Part shown: positions 1-8,514 of the stretch, in pieces
How positions within the stretch are numbered: the first letter of the stretch is position 1
Layout of the letters: each line of letters starts with the position of its first letter
Assembly: GCA_007988785.1 (NCBI GenBank)
Contig: BJUU01000003.1
Location: 62,001-126,000 of the forward strand
From: Agrococcus baldri
GTDB lineage: Bacteria; Actinomycetota; Actinomycetes; Actinomycetales; Microbacteriaceae
Reading direction: 5' to 3'
DNA: 64,000 nucleotides
The notes under the pieces: model-generated
The model's database searches: none
Seen by the model: only the letters and a program-made list of their open reading frames with translations
What the model was told of the DNA's origin: nothing
Program-made: the position numbers and the translations under genes

Positions 1-713
1 GAGAAGGGCTCGCCGCGCCGAGTGCCTCGGACGACCACGCCGCCGTCGGTCTTCTCGACGCCGACGACGGTCGAGTCGGTGAGCACCTCGACGCCGTGCT
101 GCTCGATCTCGGTGCGGACGATCGCGCCGAGCTCGGAGTCCAGGGTCGAGAGCACTTCAGGGCCGCGCTGGATCTGCGTGACGGTCAGGCCGCGCATCGT
201 GAAGGCCTCCGCCATCTCGAGGCCGACGTACCCGGCGCCGACGATGATCGCTCGCGTGGGCTGGTGCTCGTCCAGGAATCGCTCGAGCGCGAACGTGTCG
301 CCCATGGAGTGCATGACGTGCACGCCGTCCTCAGGCGTGAGCGCGTCGAGCCCATCGATGCCCGCGCGCGTCGGAAGCGCGCCCGTTCCGATGATGAGCT
401 CGTCGTAGCGCACCTCGGAGACGTGACCTCGCTCGTCGCGGACGGCGAGGAGACGTCGAGAGACGTCGATCTCCGTAGCTAGCGAGTCCAGCCGCAGGCG
501 CATGCCGGTCGCCTCCAGGTCTGCGAGCGTGCGGTGCGCGAGTGACTGCCACGGCTGCACCTCGCCGGAGATGAAGTACGGGATCCCGCAGATGGAGTAG
601 TTCGGGTACGAGTCGGCGACGACGACGGTGACGTCGACGGACGGGTCGAGCTCCCGAGCGCGCAGGGCCGCGGAGATGCCCGCATCACTGCCTCCGACGG
701 CGACGACATGCAT
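1..713 (-). CDS. FAD-dependent CoA-disulfide-reductase-like oxidoreductase (3' part missing)
   Basis: The first 237 codons of a flavoprotein are visible; the gene runs off the left edge. An N-terminal Rossmann nucleotide-binding start (VVAVGGSDAG, residues 3-12) is followed by the redox motif NYSICGIPY with Cys42, the position of the single active-site cysteine of CoA-disulfide reductases and NADH oxidases. A second dinucleotide-binding motif (IIVGAGYVGLE) lies near residue 150. The family reduces low-molecular-weight disulfides or persulfides with NAD(P)H. It lies 11 bp after the ArsO-like gene on the same strand, so it is probably the last visible member of that operon. The exact substrate cannot be read from the sequence. 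Confidence 0.8.
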   Translation of the reverse strand, partial: MHVVAVGGSDAGISAALRARELDPSVDVTVVVADSYPNYSICGIPYFISGEVQPWQSLAHRTLADLEATGMRLRLDSLATEIDVSRRLLAVRDERGHVSEVRYDELIIGTGALPTRAGIDGLDALTPEDGVHVMHSMGDTFALERFLDEHQPTRAIIVGAGYVGLEMAEAFTMRGLTVTQIQRGPEVLSTLDSELGAIVRTEIEQHGVEVLTDSTVVGVEKTDGGVVVRGTRRGEPF

Positions 714-724
714 GGGGTGCCTTC

Positions 725-1801
725 CTATCGATAACGCGAGTCGATGTCTGCGACGGTGGCGCGTGCCATCCGCCCGACGCCGACCAGCGTGGCGGACGCC
801 GGGCCGCACCAGTCGCCGTAGCCGACGAAGTAGAGACCCGGGACAGAGGCCGACGCGGTCGTGAGGTCGCTGCGCACCTGGGGCGCGCCTCCGGCGCGGT
901 CGAGCTCGAGCGACAGCGCCGGCGCGAGGTCCGGCCGGAAGCCCGTGCACCAGATGACGACGTCCACGGGCGTCTCGGAGCCGTCCGTCCAGCGCACGCC
1001 CGTGGGGATGAGTCTGTCGAGATCCCAGCGCGCCCGCAGGCCGCGGCCTCGAGCGGCACGCACGGGCGGCAGTGCCACGATGTCGCCGAGATCCGCCACG
1101 CCTCGGCTGTGTCCCTCCACCTGTTGCGTCGCTGCGGCGAACAGCTCGCGTCCACCGACCTCGTCCGGCAGGAACCGCGGGATGCGTCTGGTGACCCAGG
1201 TCACGTCGGCGGACGGTTCGAGGTCCGCCGCGATCTGCGCGCCGCTGTTGCCTCCGCCGACGACGCACACGCGAAGACCCTCGAACTCGGCCGGCCCGGC
1301 GTAGCCGCGCGTGTGGAGCTGGCGGCCACCGAAGTCGTCGATGCCCGGGACAGACGGCACGAACGGCCGACCCCAGGTGCCCGTAGCCATGACGACCACG
1401 TCGGCGCGGCGCGTGCCGCTGGTCGCGTCGATCTCGAACCCGTGGTCGCCGCCCCGTCGGATCTGGGAGACCTCCTCGCTGTGCGAGACGGGCAGCTCGT
1501 ATCGCTGCGCATACGCGCGGAGGTAGTCGACCACCTCGGGAGCTGAAGCGGTGTCCTCGCGCGACTGGGGCATGCGCATGCCGGGCAGCGACGAGAAGTC
1601 GGCGGGCGAGAAGAGGCGCAGGCTCGGCCACATGTCGGCCCACGAGCCGCCTCCTTCGGGGCGGCTCTCGAGGAGCTCGAACTCCGGGGCCGACTCTCGT
1701 CGCCCTTGGGCGGCATCGCGACGCAGCCGCGCCAGGAAGTAGCCGACCGCGAGGGCAGACTGACCGCCGCCGATGACGGCGATCGACCGCGGCGCCGTCA
1801 T
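725..1801 (-). CDS. arsO: ArsO-like flavin-dependent monooxygenase
   Basis: The 358-residue product carries two dinucleotide-binding motifs: GGGQSA at residues 10-15 for FAD and VVGGGNSGAQIA near residue 172 for NAD(P)H. This is the layout of class B-type flavin monooxygenases. Proteins of this length beside arsenate reductases are usually named ArsO; their physiological substrate is not firmly established. It lies between two arsC genes upstream and a disulfide-reductase-like gene downstream, all on the minus strand with short gaps (48 bp and 11 bp), which argues for a common arsenic operon. The name rests on family plus context. A general NAD(P)/FAD oxidoreductase is the alternative. Confidence 0.72.
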   Translation of the reverse strand: MTAPRSIAVIGGGQSALAVGYFLARLRRDAAQGRRESAPEFELLESRPEGGGSWADMWPSLRLFSPADFSSLPGMRMPQSREDTASAPEVVDYLRAYAQRYELPVSHSEEVSQIRRGGDHGFEIDATSGTRRADVVVMATGTWGRPFVPSVPGIDDFGGRQLHTRGYAGPAEFEGLRVCVVGGGNSGAQIAADLEPSADVTWVTRRIPRFLPDEVGGRELFAAATQQVEGHSRGVADLGDIVALPPVRAARGRGLRARWDLDRLIPTGVRWTDGSETPVDVVIWCTGFRPDLAPALSLELDRAGGAPQVRSDLTTASASVPGLYFVGYGDWCGPASATLVGVGRMARATVADIDSRYR

Positions 1802-1849
1802 GGGCGGGCCGATGCGGGCGGTCGGGCGATGCGACTCACAGCGTGGGTC

Positions 1850-2515
1850 TCAGACGGATGCGATGCCGAGCTGATCCAGCATGCGGTCGACGTGGACCGT
1901 GATCTCTTCGCGGACGCGTCGCACGTCCTCCGGCGTCGCGTGCTCGGGATCGTCGAGCTGCCAGTCCTCGTAGTGCTTCCCCGGGTAGATGGGGCACGCG
2001 TCGCCGCAACCCATCGTCACGACGACGTCCGCGGCGCGCACGACGTCGTCGGTCAGCGGCTTCGGGAACTCTGCGGTCAAGTCGAGCCCGATCTCGGCCA
2101 TGGCCGAGACGACGGCAGGGTTCAGCGAGGTCGCGGGCATCGAACCCGCGGAGCGCACGACCAGGCGTCCGCTCGAGCGCTCGGCGGCGATGGCGGCCGC
2201 CATCTGCGAGCGGCCGGCGTTCTGCACGCACACGAACAGCACGCTGGGACGGTCCTGCGCGATCGCGCCCTTTGCCTCAGCGAGAGCGTGCAGCCGGTCC
2301 TTCGCGAATCGGGTGACACGCGTGACGAGGTGGGCCTTCACTGCCGATGTGCGCAGGAGCGCGGTGTAGGACTCGAGGACGTATCGCTCGATCGTCTCGC
2401 TCGCGAAGATGCCGTGGAAGTCCGCGCTCAGCTCGTCGGTGAGTGCGTGCAGGAAGCGCTCCGGATAGGTGATCCCGGGCAGGCCGCGGCGCGTGCCGAC
2501 GTCGAGCTGGTCCAT
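1850..2515 (-). CDS. arsC: Arsenate-mycothiol transferase with N-terminal three-helix domain
   Basis: The 221-residue protein has a helical N-terminal domain (about residues 17-85), followed by a low-molecular-weight phosphatase-fold reductase. The P-loop FVCVQNAGRS (nucleophile Cys96, CX5R) and the downstream motif TMGCGDACP are typical of mycothiol-coupled ArsC enzymes of Corynebacterium and Mycobacterium. The predicted reaction joins arsenate to mycothiol so that mycoredoxin can release arsenite. The ATG at 2515 is chosen because the open frame upstream only runs through the preceding arsC in another frame. It follows that arsC with a 2-bp gap, so the two are co-translated. Confidence 0.9.
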   Translation of the reverse strand: MDQLDVGTRRGLPGITYPERFLHALTDELSADFHGIFASETIERYVLESYTALLRTSAVKAHLVTRVTRFAKDRLHALAEAKGAIAQDRPSVLFVCVQNAGRSQMAAAIAAERSSGRLVVRSAGSMPATSLNPAVVSAMAEIGLDLTAEFPKPLTDDVVRAADVVVTMGCGDACPIYPGKHYEDWQLDDPEHATPEDVRRVREEITVHVDRMLDQLGIASV

Positions 2516-2517
2516 CG

Positions 2518-2928
2518 TCAGCTCCCGCTGGGGACGAGCTCGGCGAGCAGGCGCTCGACGCGACCGCGGATGTCGTCGCGCACGCGTCGGACCGTCTCGA
2601 TGTCCTTGCCGGCCGGGTCCTCGAGCTCCCAGTCCTCGTAGCGCTTGCCGGGGAAGATCGGGCAGGCATCGCCGCAGCCCATGGTGATGACGGCGTCGGA
2701 TTCGCGGACCGCGTCGACCGTCAGCACCTTCGGGGTGTTCCCGGCGATGTCGATGCCGACCTCGGCCATCGCCTCGATGGCGACGGGGTTGATCTGGTCC
2801 TTCGGGGCGCTCCCGGCGGACAGCACCTCGACCGCGCCGTTGGAGAGCGACGTCGCGAAGCCGGCGGCCATCTGGGAGCGGCCGGCGTTGTGCACGCAGA
2901 CGAAGAGGACGGTGGGGTTCTCGGACAA
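2518..2928 (-). CDS. arsC: Arsenate-mycothiol transferase, single-domain
   Basis: This compact 136-residue ArsC consists only of the phosphatase-like fold: FVCVHNAGRS with nucleophile Cys11 at the very N-terminus, then TMGCGDACP and the conserved acidic EDWELEDP segment. The length matches Corynebacterium ArsC1/ArsC2. It is the first gene of the leftward operon and starts opposite pstS across a 275-bp region that holds two palindromic operator candidates. It is the simplest of four ArsC modules in the window and probably the basal mycothiol-dependent arsenate reductase. Confidence 0.92.
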   Translation of the reverse strand: MSENPTVLFVCVHNAGRSQMAAGFATSLSNGAVEVLSAGSAPKDQINPVAIEAMAEVGIDIAGNTPKVLTVDAVRESDAVITMGCGDACPIFPGKRYEDWELEDPAGKDIETVRRVRDDIRGRVERLLAELVPSGS

Positions 2929-3082
2929 CGTGGGTCCCTTCGGTCAGGCACTGACCCGCAGCGCGGTGAAGCGTCTGCTCGACGCTCATCTATGTGTACC
3001 TCAGCCAGGTGAAGCAGAGGTGAACGAGTTCCGAGCGACGGTGCACAGAGAGGGCGTTCGCCCGGTTGCGAACAAGCGATCG

Positions 3083-3098
3083 ATAGATGACCATCTAT
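3083..3098. promoter_or_regulatory. Inverted-repeat operator candidate 1 between arsC and pstS
   Basis: The arms ATAGATG and CATCTAT form a perfect 7-bp inverted repeat with a 2-nt spacer. The short spacer resembles the 12-2-12 architecture of SmtB/ArsR operators. It lies in the shared upstream region of the divergent arsC and pstS operons, 26 bp from a second element of the same geometry. A related half-site (CATCTATGTG) occurs near 2989-2998. Confidence 0.5.
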
Positions 3099-3123
3099 GG
3101 CAAGCCTCCGTTCACTCGCCGTT

Positions 3124-3145
3124 CACATAGAAGGGCTTCTATGTG
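3124..3145. promoter_or_regulatory. Inverted-repeat operator candidate 2 between arsC and pstS
   Basis: CACATAGAAG and CTTCTATGTG make a perfect 10-bp inverted repeat around a GG spacer, sharing the CATAGA/TCTATG core with the neighbouring element at 3083-3098. It lies about 60 bp upstream of the pstS start and is a good candidate site for one of the ArsR-type repressors or the OmpR-like protein of the island. Which protein binds cannot be told from the sequence. Confidence 0.55.
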
Positions 3146-3203
3146 TCTGTCGCCGTCAGCGCGGCCCCGATTCCGCGGCACGGCCGCACACGAGAGGAAC
3201 ATC

Positions 3204-4163
3204 GTGACCAAGTCCTTCACCAAGTCGGCAGTGCTTGCTGCCGCGGTCGGCGCCGCAGCGCTGATGCTCACAGCTTGCGGCGGCCAGGCTGCTCCGCAGT
3301 CCCCGTCCGCCGCAGCTGGCGAGGCGCTGTCAGGTCCGGTCGTCGCCGACGGCTCGTCGACGGTCGCGCCGCTCAGCGAGGCTGCCGCCGACCTGTTCCG
3401 CGACGTGGAGCCTGACGTCAACGTCACCGTCGCGACGAGCGGCACGGGTGGCGGCTTCCAGGCGTTCTGTGCTGGCGAGACCGACATCTCGAACGCGTCC
3501 CGCGCGATCAAGGACGAGGAGGTGCAGGCGTGCGCGGATGCAGGCGTCGAGTTCACCGAGATCGTGGTCGCCAATGACGGCCTCTCCGTGGTCGTGAACC
3601 CCGAGAACGACTGGGCGGACGACCTCACCGTCGAGCAGCTCCAGACCATCTGGTCGCCGGAGTCCGAGGGCGAGATCACGAACTGGAACCAGGTCGACCC
3701 GTCGTTCCCCGACCAGCCGCTCACGCTGTTCGGCGCCGGAACCGACTCGGGCACCTTCGACTACTTCACTGAGGCCATCAACGGTGAAGAGGGCGCGATC
3801 CGCACGGACTACAGCCCCTCGGAGGATGACAACATCACCGTGCAGGGTGTGTCGGGCGACATCGGTGCGATCGGCTTCTTCGGCCTCAGCTACGTCGAGG
3901 AGAACGAGGGCGCGATCCGCGCCGTCGCGGTCGACGGCGTCATGCCTTCGACGGAGACCGTGCAGGACGGTTCCTACACGCCGCTCGGCCGTGAGCTCTT
4001 CATCTACGTGAACAACGCCTCGTACGCCGAGAAGCCCCAGGTCGCAGCGTTCGTCGACTTCTCGCTCGAGAGCCACGCCGAGATCGCAGAGGCCGCGCTC
4101 TTCGTGCCGCTGACCGAGGAGCAGGTCCAGGTCGCCCAGGACGAGCTGGCCACGCTCAGCTGA
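3204..4163 (+). CDS. pstS: Phosphate ABC transporter, substrate-binding lipoprotein PstS
   Basis: The 319-residue lipoprotein begins with a signal peptide ending in the lipobox LTACG, so it is anchored outside the membrane. The mature part is a periplasmic-binding fold of the PstS type: GSSTVAPL near the start, TSGTGGGF, and GTDSGTFDYF, which form the phosphate site. The GTG at 3204 is preferred because GAGAGGA lies five bases upstream and the signal peptide begins here; the open frame extends further upstream without a signal. It heads pstSCAB. Clustering with arsenate genes suggests a high-affinity importer that favours phosphate over arsenate, which is inference. Confidence 0.93.
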   Translation: MTKSFTKSAVLAAAVGAAALMLTACGGQAAPQSPSAAAGEALSGPVVADGSSTVAPLSEAAADLFRDVEPDVNVTVATSGTGGGFQAFCAGETDISNASRAIKDEEVQACADAGVEFTEIVVANDGLSVVVNPENDWADDLTVEQLQTIWSPESEGEITNWNQVDPSFPDQPLTLFGAGTDSGTFDYFTEAINGEEGAIRTDYSPSEDDNITVQGVSGDIGAIGFFGLSYVEENEGAIRAVAVDGVMPSTETVQDGSYTPLGRELFIYVNNASYAEKPQVAAFVDFSLESHAEIAEAALFVPLTEEQVQVAQDELATLS

Positions 4164-4177
4164 GGCGAGCGACACAC

Positions 4178-5134
4178 ATGACGAGCATCACTGCACGGAA
4201 GGGAGGCCCGGGTCTGGACCCGGGCCTCCCGGCCTCGCCCTCCCTGCGCGGCCGTCGCCGACCGGGCGAGGCGCTGGTGAAGCTGGCGCTGCGCGTCGCC
4301 GCCGGCATCACCGTCGTCACGACCCTCGGCATCGTCGTCGCCCTCCTCGTGCCGTCGCTCGGCTTCTTCGCCGAGGTGCCGCTCACCGACTTCCTCCTTG
4401 GTGACCGCTGGGCGCCGCGCTTCGCGGAAGCATCCTTCGGCGTCTTGCCGCTCGTGACCGCGACGCTCTGGACCACGGTGATCTCCCTCGTGGTCGCGGT
4501 ACCCCTGGGCCTTGGCGCCGCGATCCTGCTCTCCGAGTACGCGAGCGCCAGGCTCCGCAAGGTGCTCAAGCCGCTCCTCGAGATCCTCGCGGGCGTCCCG
4601 ACCGTCGTGTACGGCTTCTTCGCCCTCCAGTTCGTGCAGGCGACCGTCCTGCGTGAGTGGCTGCAACTGCCGACCGGCGCGTTCAGCGTCCTCGCCGCGG
4701 GACTTGTGATGGGCATCATGATCATCCCGACCATCGCGTCGATCTCGGAGGACGCGATGTCCGCCGTGCCGCAGGCACTTCGACAGGGTTCTGCAGCCCT
4801 TGGCGCGAATCGCATGCAGACCACCGTCCGCGTCGTCTTCCCGGCAGCGCTCTCGGGCATCATCGCCGCGGTCGTGCTCGGCGTCTCCCGCGCGGTCGGC
4901 GAGACGATGATCGTCGCGATCGCGGCCGGCAACCAAGCGGTCATGGTCTCGGACCCGCTGCAGCAGGGGCAGACGATGACCGGCTTCATCGCGAACGCCG
5001 CGCTGGGCGACTCCCGCGTCGGCTCGCTCGAGTACGACACGCTCTTCGCCGTCGGCCTGCTGCTGTTCTGCATCACCTTGGGCATCAACGCGATCAGCAT
5101 CGCGCTGGTCCGCCGCTTCCGAGAGGCCTACTAG
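4178..5134 (+). CDS. pstC: Phosphate ABC transporter permease PstC
   Basis: A 318-residue inner-membrane permease with about six transmembrane segments. The first is near residues 33-52, and the binding-protein-dependent transport signature EDAMSAVPQALRQGSAALGA lies in the cytoplasmic loop that contacts PstB. The gene starts 14 bp after pstS, and its stop codon overlaps the GTG of pstA by one base, so the operon is tightly coupled. Length and motif match PstC. Confidence 0.93.
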   Translation: MTSITARKGGPGLDPGLPASPSLRGRRRPGEALVKLALRVAAGITVVTTLGIVVALLVPSLGFFAEVPLTDFLLGDRWAPRFAEASFGVLPLVTATLWTTVISLVVAVPLGLGAAILLSEYASARLRKVLKPLLEILAGVPTVVYGFFALQFVQATVLREWLQLPTGAFSVLAAGLVMGIMIIPTIASISEDAMSAVPQALRQGSAALGANRMQTTVRVVFPAALSGIIAAVVLGVSRAVGETMIVAIAAGNQAVMVSDPLQQGQTMTGFIANAALGDSRVGSLEYDTLFAVGLLLFCITLGINAISIALVRRFREAY

Positions 5135-6033
5135 TGACCAGCCTGCAGTCCGCGATCCGTGGAACACGTCCGCTCACGGGAGGCGGCGGCGAGCGCCGAC
5201 CCGGACCAGTGCTTTTCCTCGTGCTGCTGTGGCTCTCGCTCGTCGTGGCGTTCAGCGTGCTGGTCACGCTCATCATCACGATTGTGCTCGAGGGCATGCC
5301 GCAGTTCACGACGCGACTGTTCACAGAGTACCCGGCCTCGTCGCCGGACGAGGCCGGCGCGCGCCCCGCGATCCTCGGCTCCATCTGGGTGATCATCACG
5401 ACCGCGATCATGACCGTCCCGCTCGGAGTCGCGGCGGCCGTGCACCTCGAGGAGTTCGCCGACCCTCGCAACTGGTTCAACCGCCTCATCGAGCTGAACG
5501 TGCAGAACCTCGCCGCCGTGCCGTCGATCGTCTACGGCCTGCTCGCGCTCGCGTTCCTCTCGTTGCTTGGCGTCCGCGACAAGAGCATCGTGATCGGCGG
5601 GGCGCTGGCGCTCTCGCTGCTCATCCTCCCCGTCGTGATCATCGCGACCCGAGAAGCGCTGCGGTCCGTGCCGTTGGAGATCCGCCACGGCTCGCTGGCG
5701 CTCGGGGCGACTCCGCTGCAGACGACGTGGCGCCAGACGCTGCCGGCCGCTGTCCCGGGCATCGCGACCGGCACCATTCTCGCGCTGTCCAGAGCGCTTG
5801 GCGAGGCGGCCCCGCTGCTGGTGCTCGGAGCGCTGGTCTTCGTCAGCTTCGACCCGAATGGGCTGCTCTCGGGCTACACCACCCTGCCGATCCAGATCTT
5901 CGGCTGGACGGGACGACCCCAAGCGGGATTCCACGAGCTTGCTGCGGCCACCAGCGTGCTCCTGCTCGGCGTCCTGCTCGCGATGAACGCCGTCGCGATC
6001 CTCATCCGCAACCGATTCCAGAAGCGTTGGTGA
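5134..6033 (+). CDS. pstA: Phosphate ABC transporter permease PstA
   Basis: The 299-residue second permease of the Pst complex has an N-terminal membrane helix near residues 25-50 and the inner-membrane loop signature EALRSVPLEIRHGSLALGAT, followed by SRALGEAAPL. Translation begins at the GTG overlapping the pstC stop (TAGTG). A longer reading frame upstream is only an extension through pstC. It forms the channel together with PstC. Confidence 0.93.
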   Translation: MTSLQSAIRGTRPLTGGGGERRPGPVLFLVLLWLSLVVAFSVLVTLIITIVLEGMPQFTTRLFTEYPASSPDEAGARPAILGSIWVIITTAIMTVPLGVAAAVHLEEFADPRNWFNRLIELNVQNLAAVPSIVYGLLALAFLSLLGVRDKSIVIGGALALSLLILPVVIIATREALRSVPLEIRHGSLALGATPLQTTWRQTLPAAVPGIATGTILALSRALGEAAPLLVLGALVFVSFDPNGLLSGYTTLPIQIFGWTGRPQAGFHELAAATSVLLLGVLLAMNAVAILIRNRFQKRW

Positions 6034-6036
6034 CCC

Positions 6037-6888
6037 ATGTCGACCGAATCCCACAAGCCCAGCGTCCACGTGCAGGCCTACCACCGGCGGGACGTCGAGG
6101 ACTTCCCGCCGCAGCCGGTCCTCAGCTGCGAAGGCGTCGACGTCAGCTATGGCGACTTCCGTGCCGTCCGCAACATCGACCTCGACTTCGGCCTCAACGA
6201 GATCACGGCGCTGATCGGCCCCTCGGGTTGCGGGAAGTCGACGCTGCTGCGCTCGCTCAACCGCATGAATGATCTCATCGAAGGCGCGCGGGTGGACGGC
6301 AAGGTCCTGTTCCATCAGCAGGATCTCTACGGCAAGGGCGTCGATCCCATCGAGGTGCGGCGCAGGATCGGCATGGTGTTCCAGAAGCCGAATCCCTTCC
6401 CCAAGTCGATCTACGACAACGTCGCATACGGACCGCGCGTCACCGGCATGCGCGTCAGCTCCATGGACGACCTGGTCGAGGAGGCGCTCACACGGGCCGC
6501 GCTCTGGGACGAGGTCAAGGACAAGCTGAAGGGGTCCGCGCTCGGGCTGTCCGGAGGACAGCAGCAGCGCCTCTGCATCGCGAGGACGATCGCCGTCAAG
6601 CCTGACGTGATCCTCATGGACGAGCCGTGCTCGGCGCTTGATCCCATCGCCACGTCCCGCATCGAGGACCTGATGCAGTCGCTGCGTGACGACTACACGA
6701 TCGTGATCGTGACGCACAACATGCAGCAGGCGGCTCGGGTGGCGGACCGGACGGCGTTCCTCACGGCGCAGGTGGATGAGCATGGCCAGCGTTTCGGGGC
6801 TCTCGTCGAGTTCGGTCGCACGTCGCAGATCTTCGAGCGGCCGGTGGACGAGCGAACCTCCGACTACATCTCTGGCAAGTTCGGCTGA
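6037..6888 (+). CDS. pstB: Phosphate ABC transporter ATP-binding protein PstB
   Basis: The 283-residue ATPase energises phosphate import. Walker A is GPSGCGKST (near residue 64), the ABC signature is LSGGQQQR, Walker B is [13 protein letters not shown], and the switch histidine is in VTHNMQQA. The N-terminal 30 residues form an extension beyond the usual PstB start. The gene follows pstA after 3 bp, and its TGA overlaps the ATG of the next gene. No phoU follows, unlike many pst operons. Confidence 0.94.
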   Translation: MSTESHKPSVHVQAYHRRDVEDFPPQPVLSCEGVDVSYGDFRAVRNIDLDFGLNEITALIGPSGCGKSTLLRSLNRMNDLIEGARVDGKVLFHQQDLYGKGVDPIEVRRRIGMVFQKPNPFPKSIYDNVAYGPRVTGMRVSSMDDLVEEALTRAALWDEVKDKLKGSALGLSGGQQQRLCIARTIAVKPDVILMDEPCSALDPIATSRIEDLMQSLRDDYTIVIVTHNMQQAARVADRTAFLTAQVDEHGQRFGALVEFGRTSQIFERPVDERTSDYISGKFG

Positions 6889-7577
6889 TGCTTGCGGCGA
6901 CGGGGCACGCGACCGTGATCGCGGTCGGCGAGTCGCTCGTGCGAGGTAGCCCCGCCGAGCACCGGTTCCACCACTTCCATGTCGCCCAGCGCCCCGATCC
7001 GCTGGGAGCGCTTGCAGAGGCGGTTCGGCACTACGATGCGGTGCTGCTCGTGCCGACGTCGCTCGAGCCCGCGCTCCTTGTCGAGGTGCTCGAGGTCGTG
7101 CAGCGACTGGAATCCGTACCCGTACTCCTCGCGCTCACGGACGGATGGACTTCCGGGGCAGTCGGGGTCGCGATTCAACGCGGTGTCAACACGCTCCTGC
7201 ACGCCCCTGTTACGGCCGCAGACTTGGGCAGCGCGGCCCACCACGCGCTCCGCGCGGCACCGCGCGCATCGGCACACGCGCTCAGAGTCGGCGAGTTGAC
7301 GCTCGACCTGCATCGCGACCTGGCGCGATGGGCAGAGACCGACATACCCCTGCGTCGTAGCCAGCTCGACCAGCTGCAACGGCTGATGCGTGCGTATCCC
7401 GAGCCGGCGCGATTCGATGACCTGGCCCAACGCAGAGGTGCGGCGCCTGTGACGCGAAAGGCGGTCCGACGAGCGATCGCCGCGGTCCGGGGCGAACTTC
7501 GCGCCGCCGCCGGCGGGGGGATCGTCGTCGAGCCGGTCGCTCGCGTCGGTTACTGCCTTCGCCTCAGCGAGGTGTGA
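6888..7577 (+). CDS. Atypical OmpR/PhoB-like regulator with degenerate receiver
   Basis: The 229-residue protein looks like a response regulator that has lost its phosphorylation chemistry. Residues 8-122 follow the alternating strand-helix pattern of a receiver, but the position of the phospho-acceptor Asp is Val55 (in VLLVPTSLEP) and the conserved Lys of the KP motif is Ala106 (in HAPV). Residues 133-226 resemble an OmpR-type winged helix and end in RVGYCLRL, where response regulators have R-GxGYRL. Its ATG overlaps the pstB stop, so it is the last gene of the pst operon, in the place where phoU often lies. It may control the phosphate or arsenic genes by a non-phosphorylation signal. Function is inferred. 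Confidence 0.62.
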   Translation: MLAATGHATVIAVGESLVRGSPAEHRFHHFHVAQRPDPLGALAEAVRHYDAVLLVPTSLEPALLVEVLEVVQRLESVPVLLALTDGWTSGAVGVAIQRGVNTLLHAPVTAADLGSAAHHALRAAPRASAHALRVGELTLDLHRDLARWAETDIPLRRSQLDQLQRLMRAYPEPARFDDLAQRRGAAPVTRKAVRRAIAAVRGELRAAAGGGIVVEPVARVGYCLRLSEV

Positions 7578-8514
7578 CGCCCAGTTCGTCGAGCAGACCT
7601 TCGACCTTCGAACGGATCGCGTCGCGGATCGCGCGCTGCTGCTCTCGGTCCTTGCCGACCGGGTCGTCGAGCGCCCAGTCCAGATAGCGGCGTCCCGGGA
7701 GCACCGGGCAGGCGTCTCCGCATCCCATCGTGACCACGACGTCGGCCGCCAGCACGACTTCGTCCGTCAGCGGCTTCGGGAATTCGGCCGCCATGGGTAT
7801 GCCGACCTCGTCCAGCAGATCGACGATGTCGGAGTGGACCCGCGATGCCGGCGCGGAGCCGGCGGTCCGCACATGCACACGAGTTCCCGCCAGGTGCCGA
7901 AGCGTCGCCGCCGCGATCTGCGACCGGCCCGCGTTCTGCACGCAGACGAAGAGCACCTCCGGCGTCCCGGCCAGCACGAGCCCGCGTGCAGTGGCGAGCG
8001 CGCCCAGGCGTTCTGCGGCGAAGCGTGCAGTAAGTGAAGGCAGATGTGTCGAAATGCTCGCCCGCGATCGCAGCAGGTCGTAACTCTCGCCCACGTATCG
8101 ATGCACCGTCTCGGCAGCGAAGGTGGAGCTGAACCGGTAGCCGAGGTCAGCCGCGACTCGCTCGATCGCCGGGGGGAGTGCGCCTCTCGCGACCGGGTCG
8201 GCGGGCGGCGCGGTGCGAGAGTCGGCGGTGAGGATGCGCCCGAACCGGACGAGGGCGTCGGGCGTGGGGGAGAGCTCATCGAGACGCGACTCGAGCAGCC
8301 CAGCGGCAGACAAACCCGCGATGGCGGCTGCGAGGTCGGACGTTGAGGCCTCCAGGGCTTCGTTGAGGGCATCCCGTTGCACGGCTCCGCGTGTCGCCGC
8401 GACGCTCAGCACCTGCAGGCTCAGAGGGTCTGCGAGCGCCTTCAGCTGCATGACGCGCGCATTCGCGGCCGCAACGTCGAGCGCAGCGCCCGAGACCGCC
8501 GGCCGCTGGGTCAT
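7564..8514 (-). CDS. arsC: Three-part ArsC: degenerate ArsR-like domain, helical domain, arsenate reductase
   Basis: The 316-residue protein has three parts. Residues 20-90 look like an ArsR winged helix (KALADPLSLQVLSV) but lack the metal-binding CxC pair and a recognisable HTH signature. Residues 115-175 are the helical N-terminal domain of long ArsC proteins. From residue 185 on it is a full reductase with FVCVQNAGRS (Cys191) and TMGCGDACP. Its ATG overlaps the stop of the upstream arsR by 4 bp. It converges on the pst operon, the two 3' ends overlapping by 14 bp. It is probably an active arsenate-mycothiol transferase whose regulatory domain has decayed. Confidence 0.8.
   Translation of the reverse strand: MTQRPAVSGAALDVAAANARVMQLKALADPLSLQVLSVAATRGAVQRDALNEALEASTSDLAAAIAGLSAAGLLESRLDELSPTPDALVRFGRILTADSRTAPPADPVARGALPPAIERVAADLGYRFSSTFAAETVHRYVGESYDLLRSRASISTHLPSLTARFAAERLGALATARGLVLAGTPEVLFVCVQNAGRSQIAAATLRHLAGTRVHVRTAGSAPASRVHSDIVDLLDEVGIPMAAEFPKPLTDEVVLAADVVVTMGCGDACPVLPGRRYLDWALDDPVGKDREQQRAIRDAIRSKVEGLLDELGVTPR

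Noticed and set aside
6888..7577. phoU at the end of the pst operon
   Set aside because: The sequence is alpha/beta followed by a winged helix, not the all-helical PhoU repeat.
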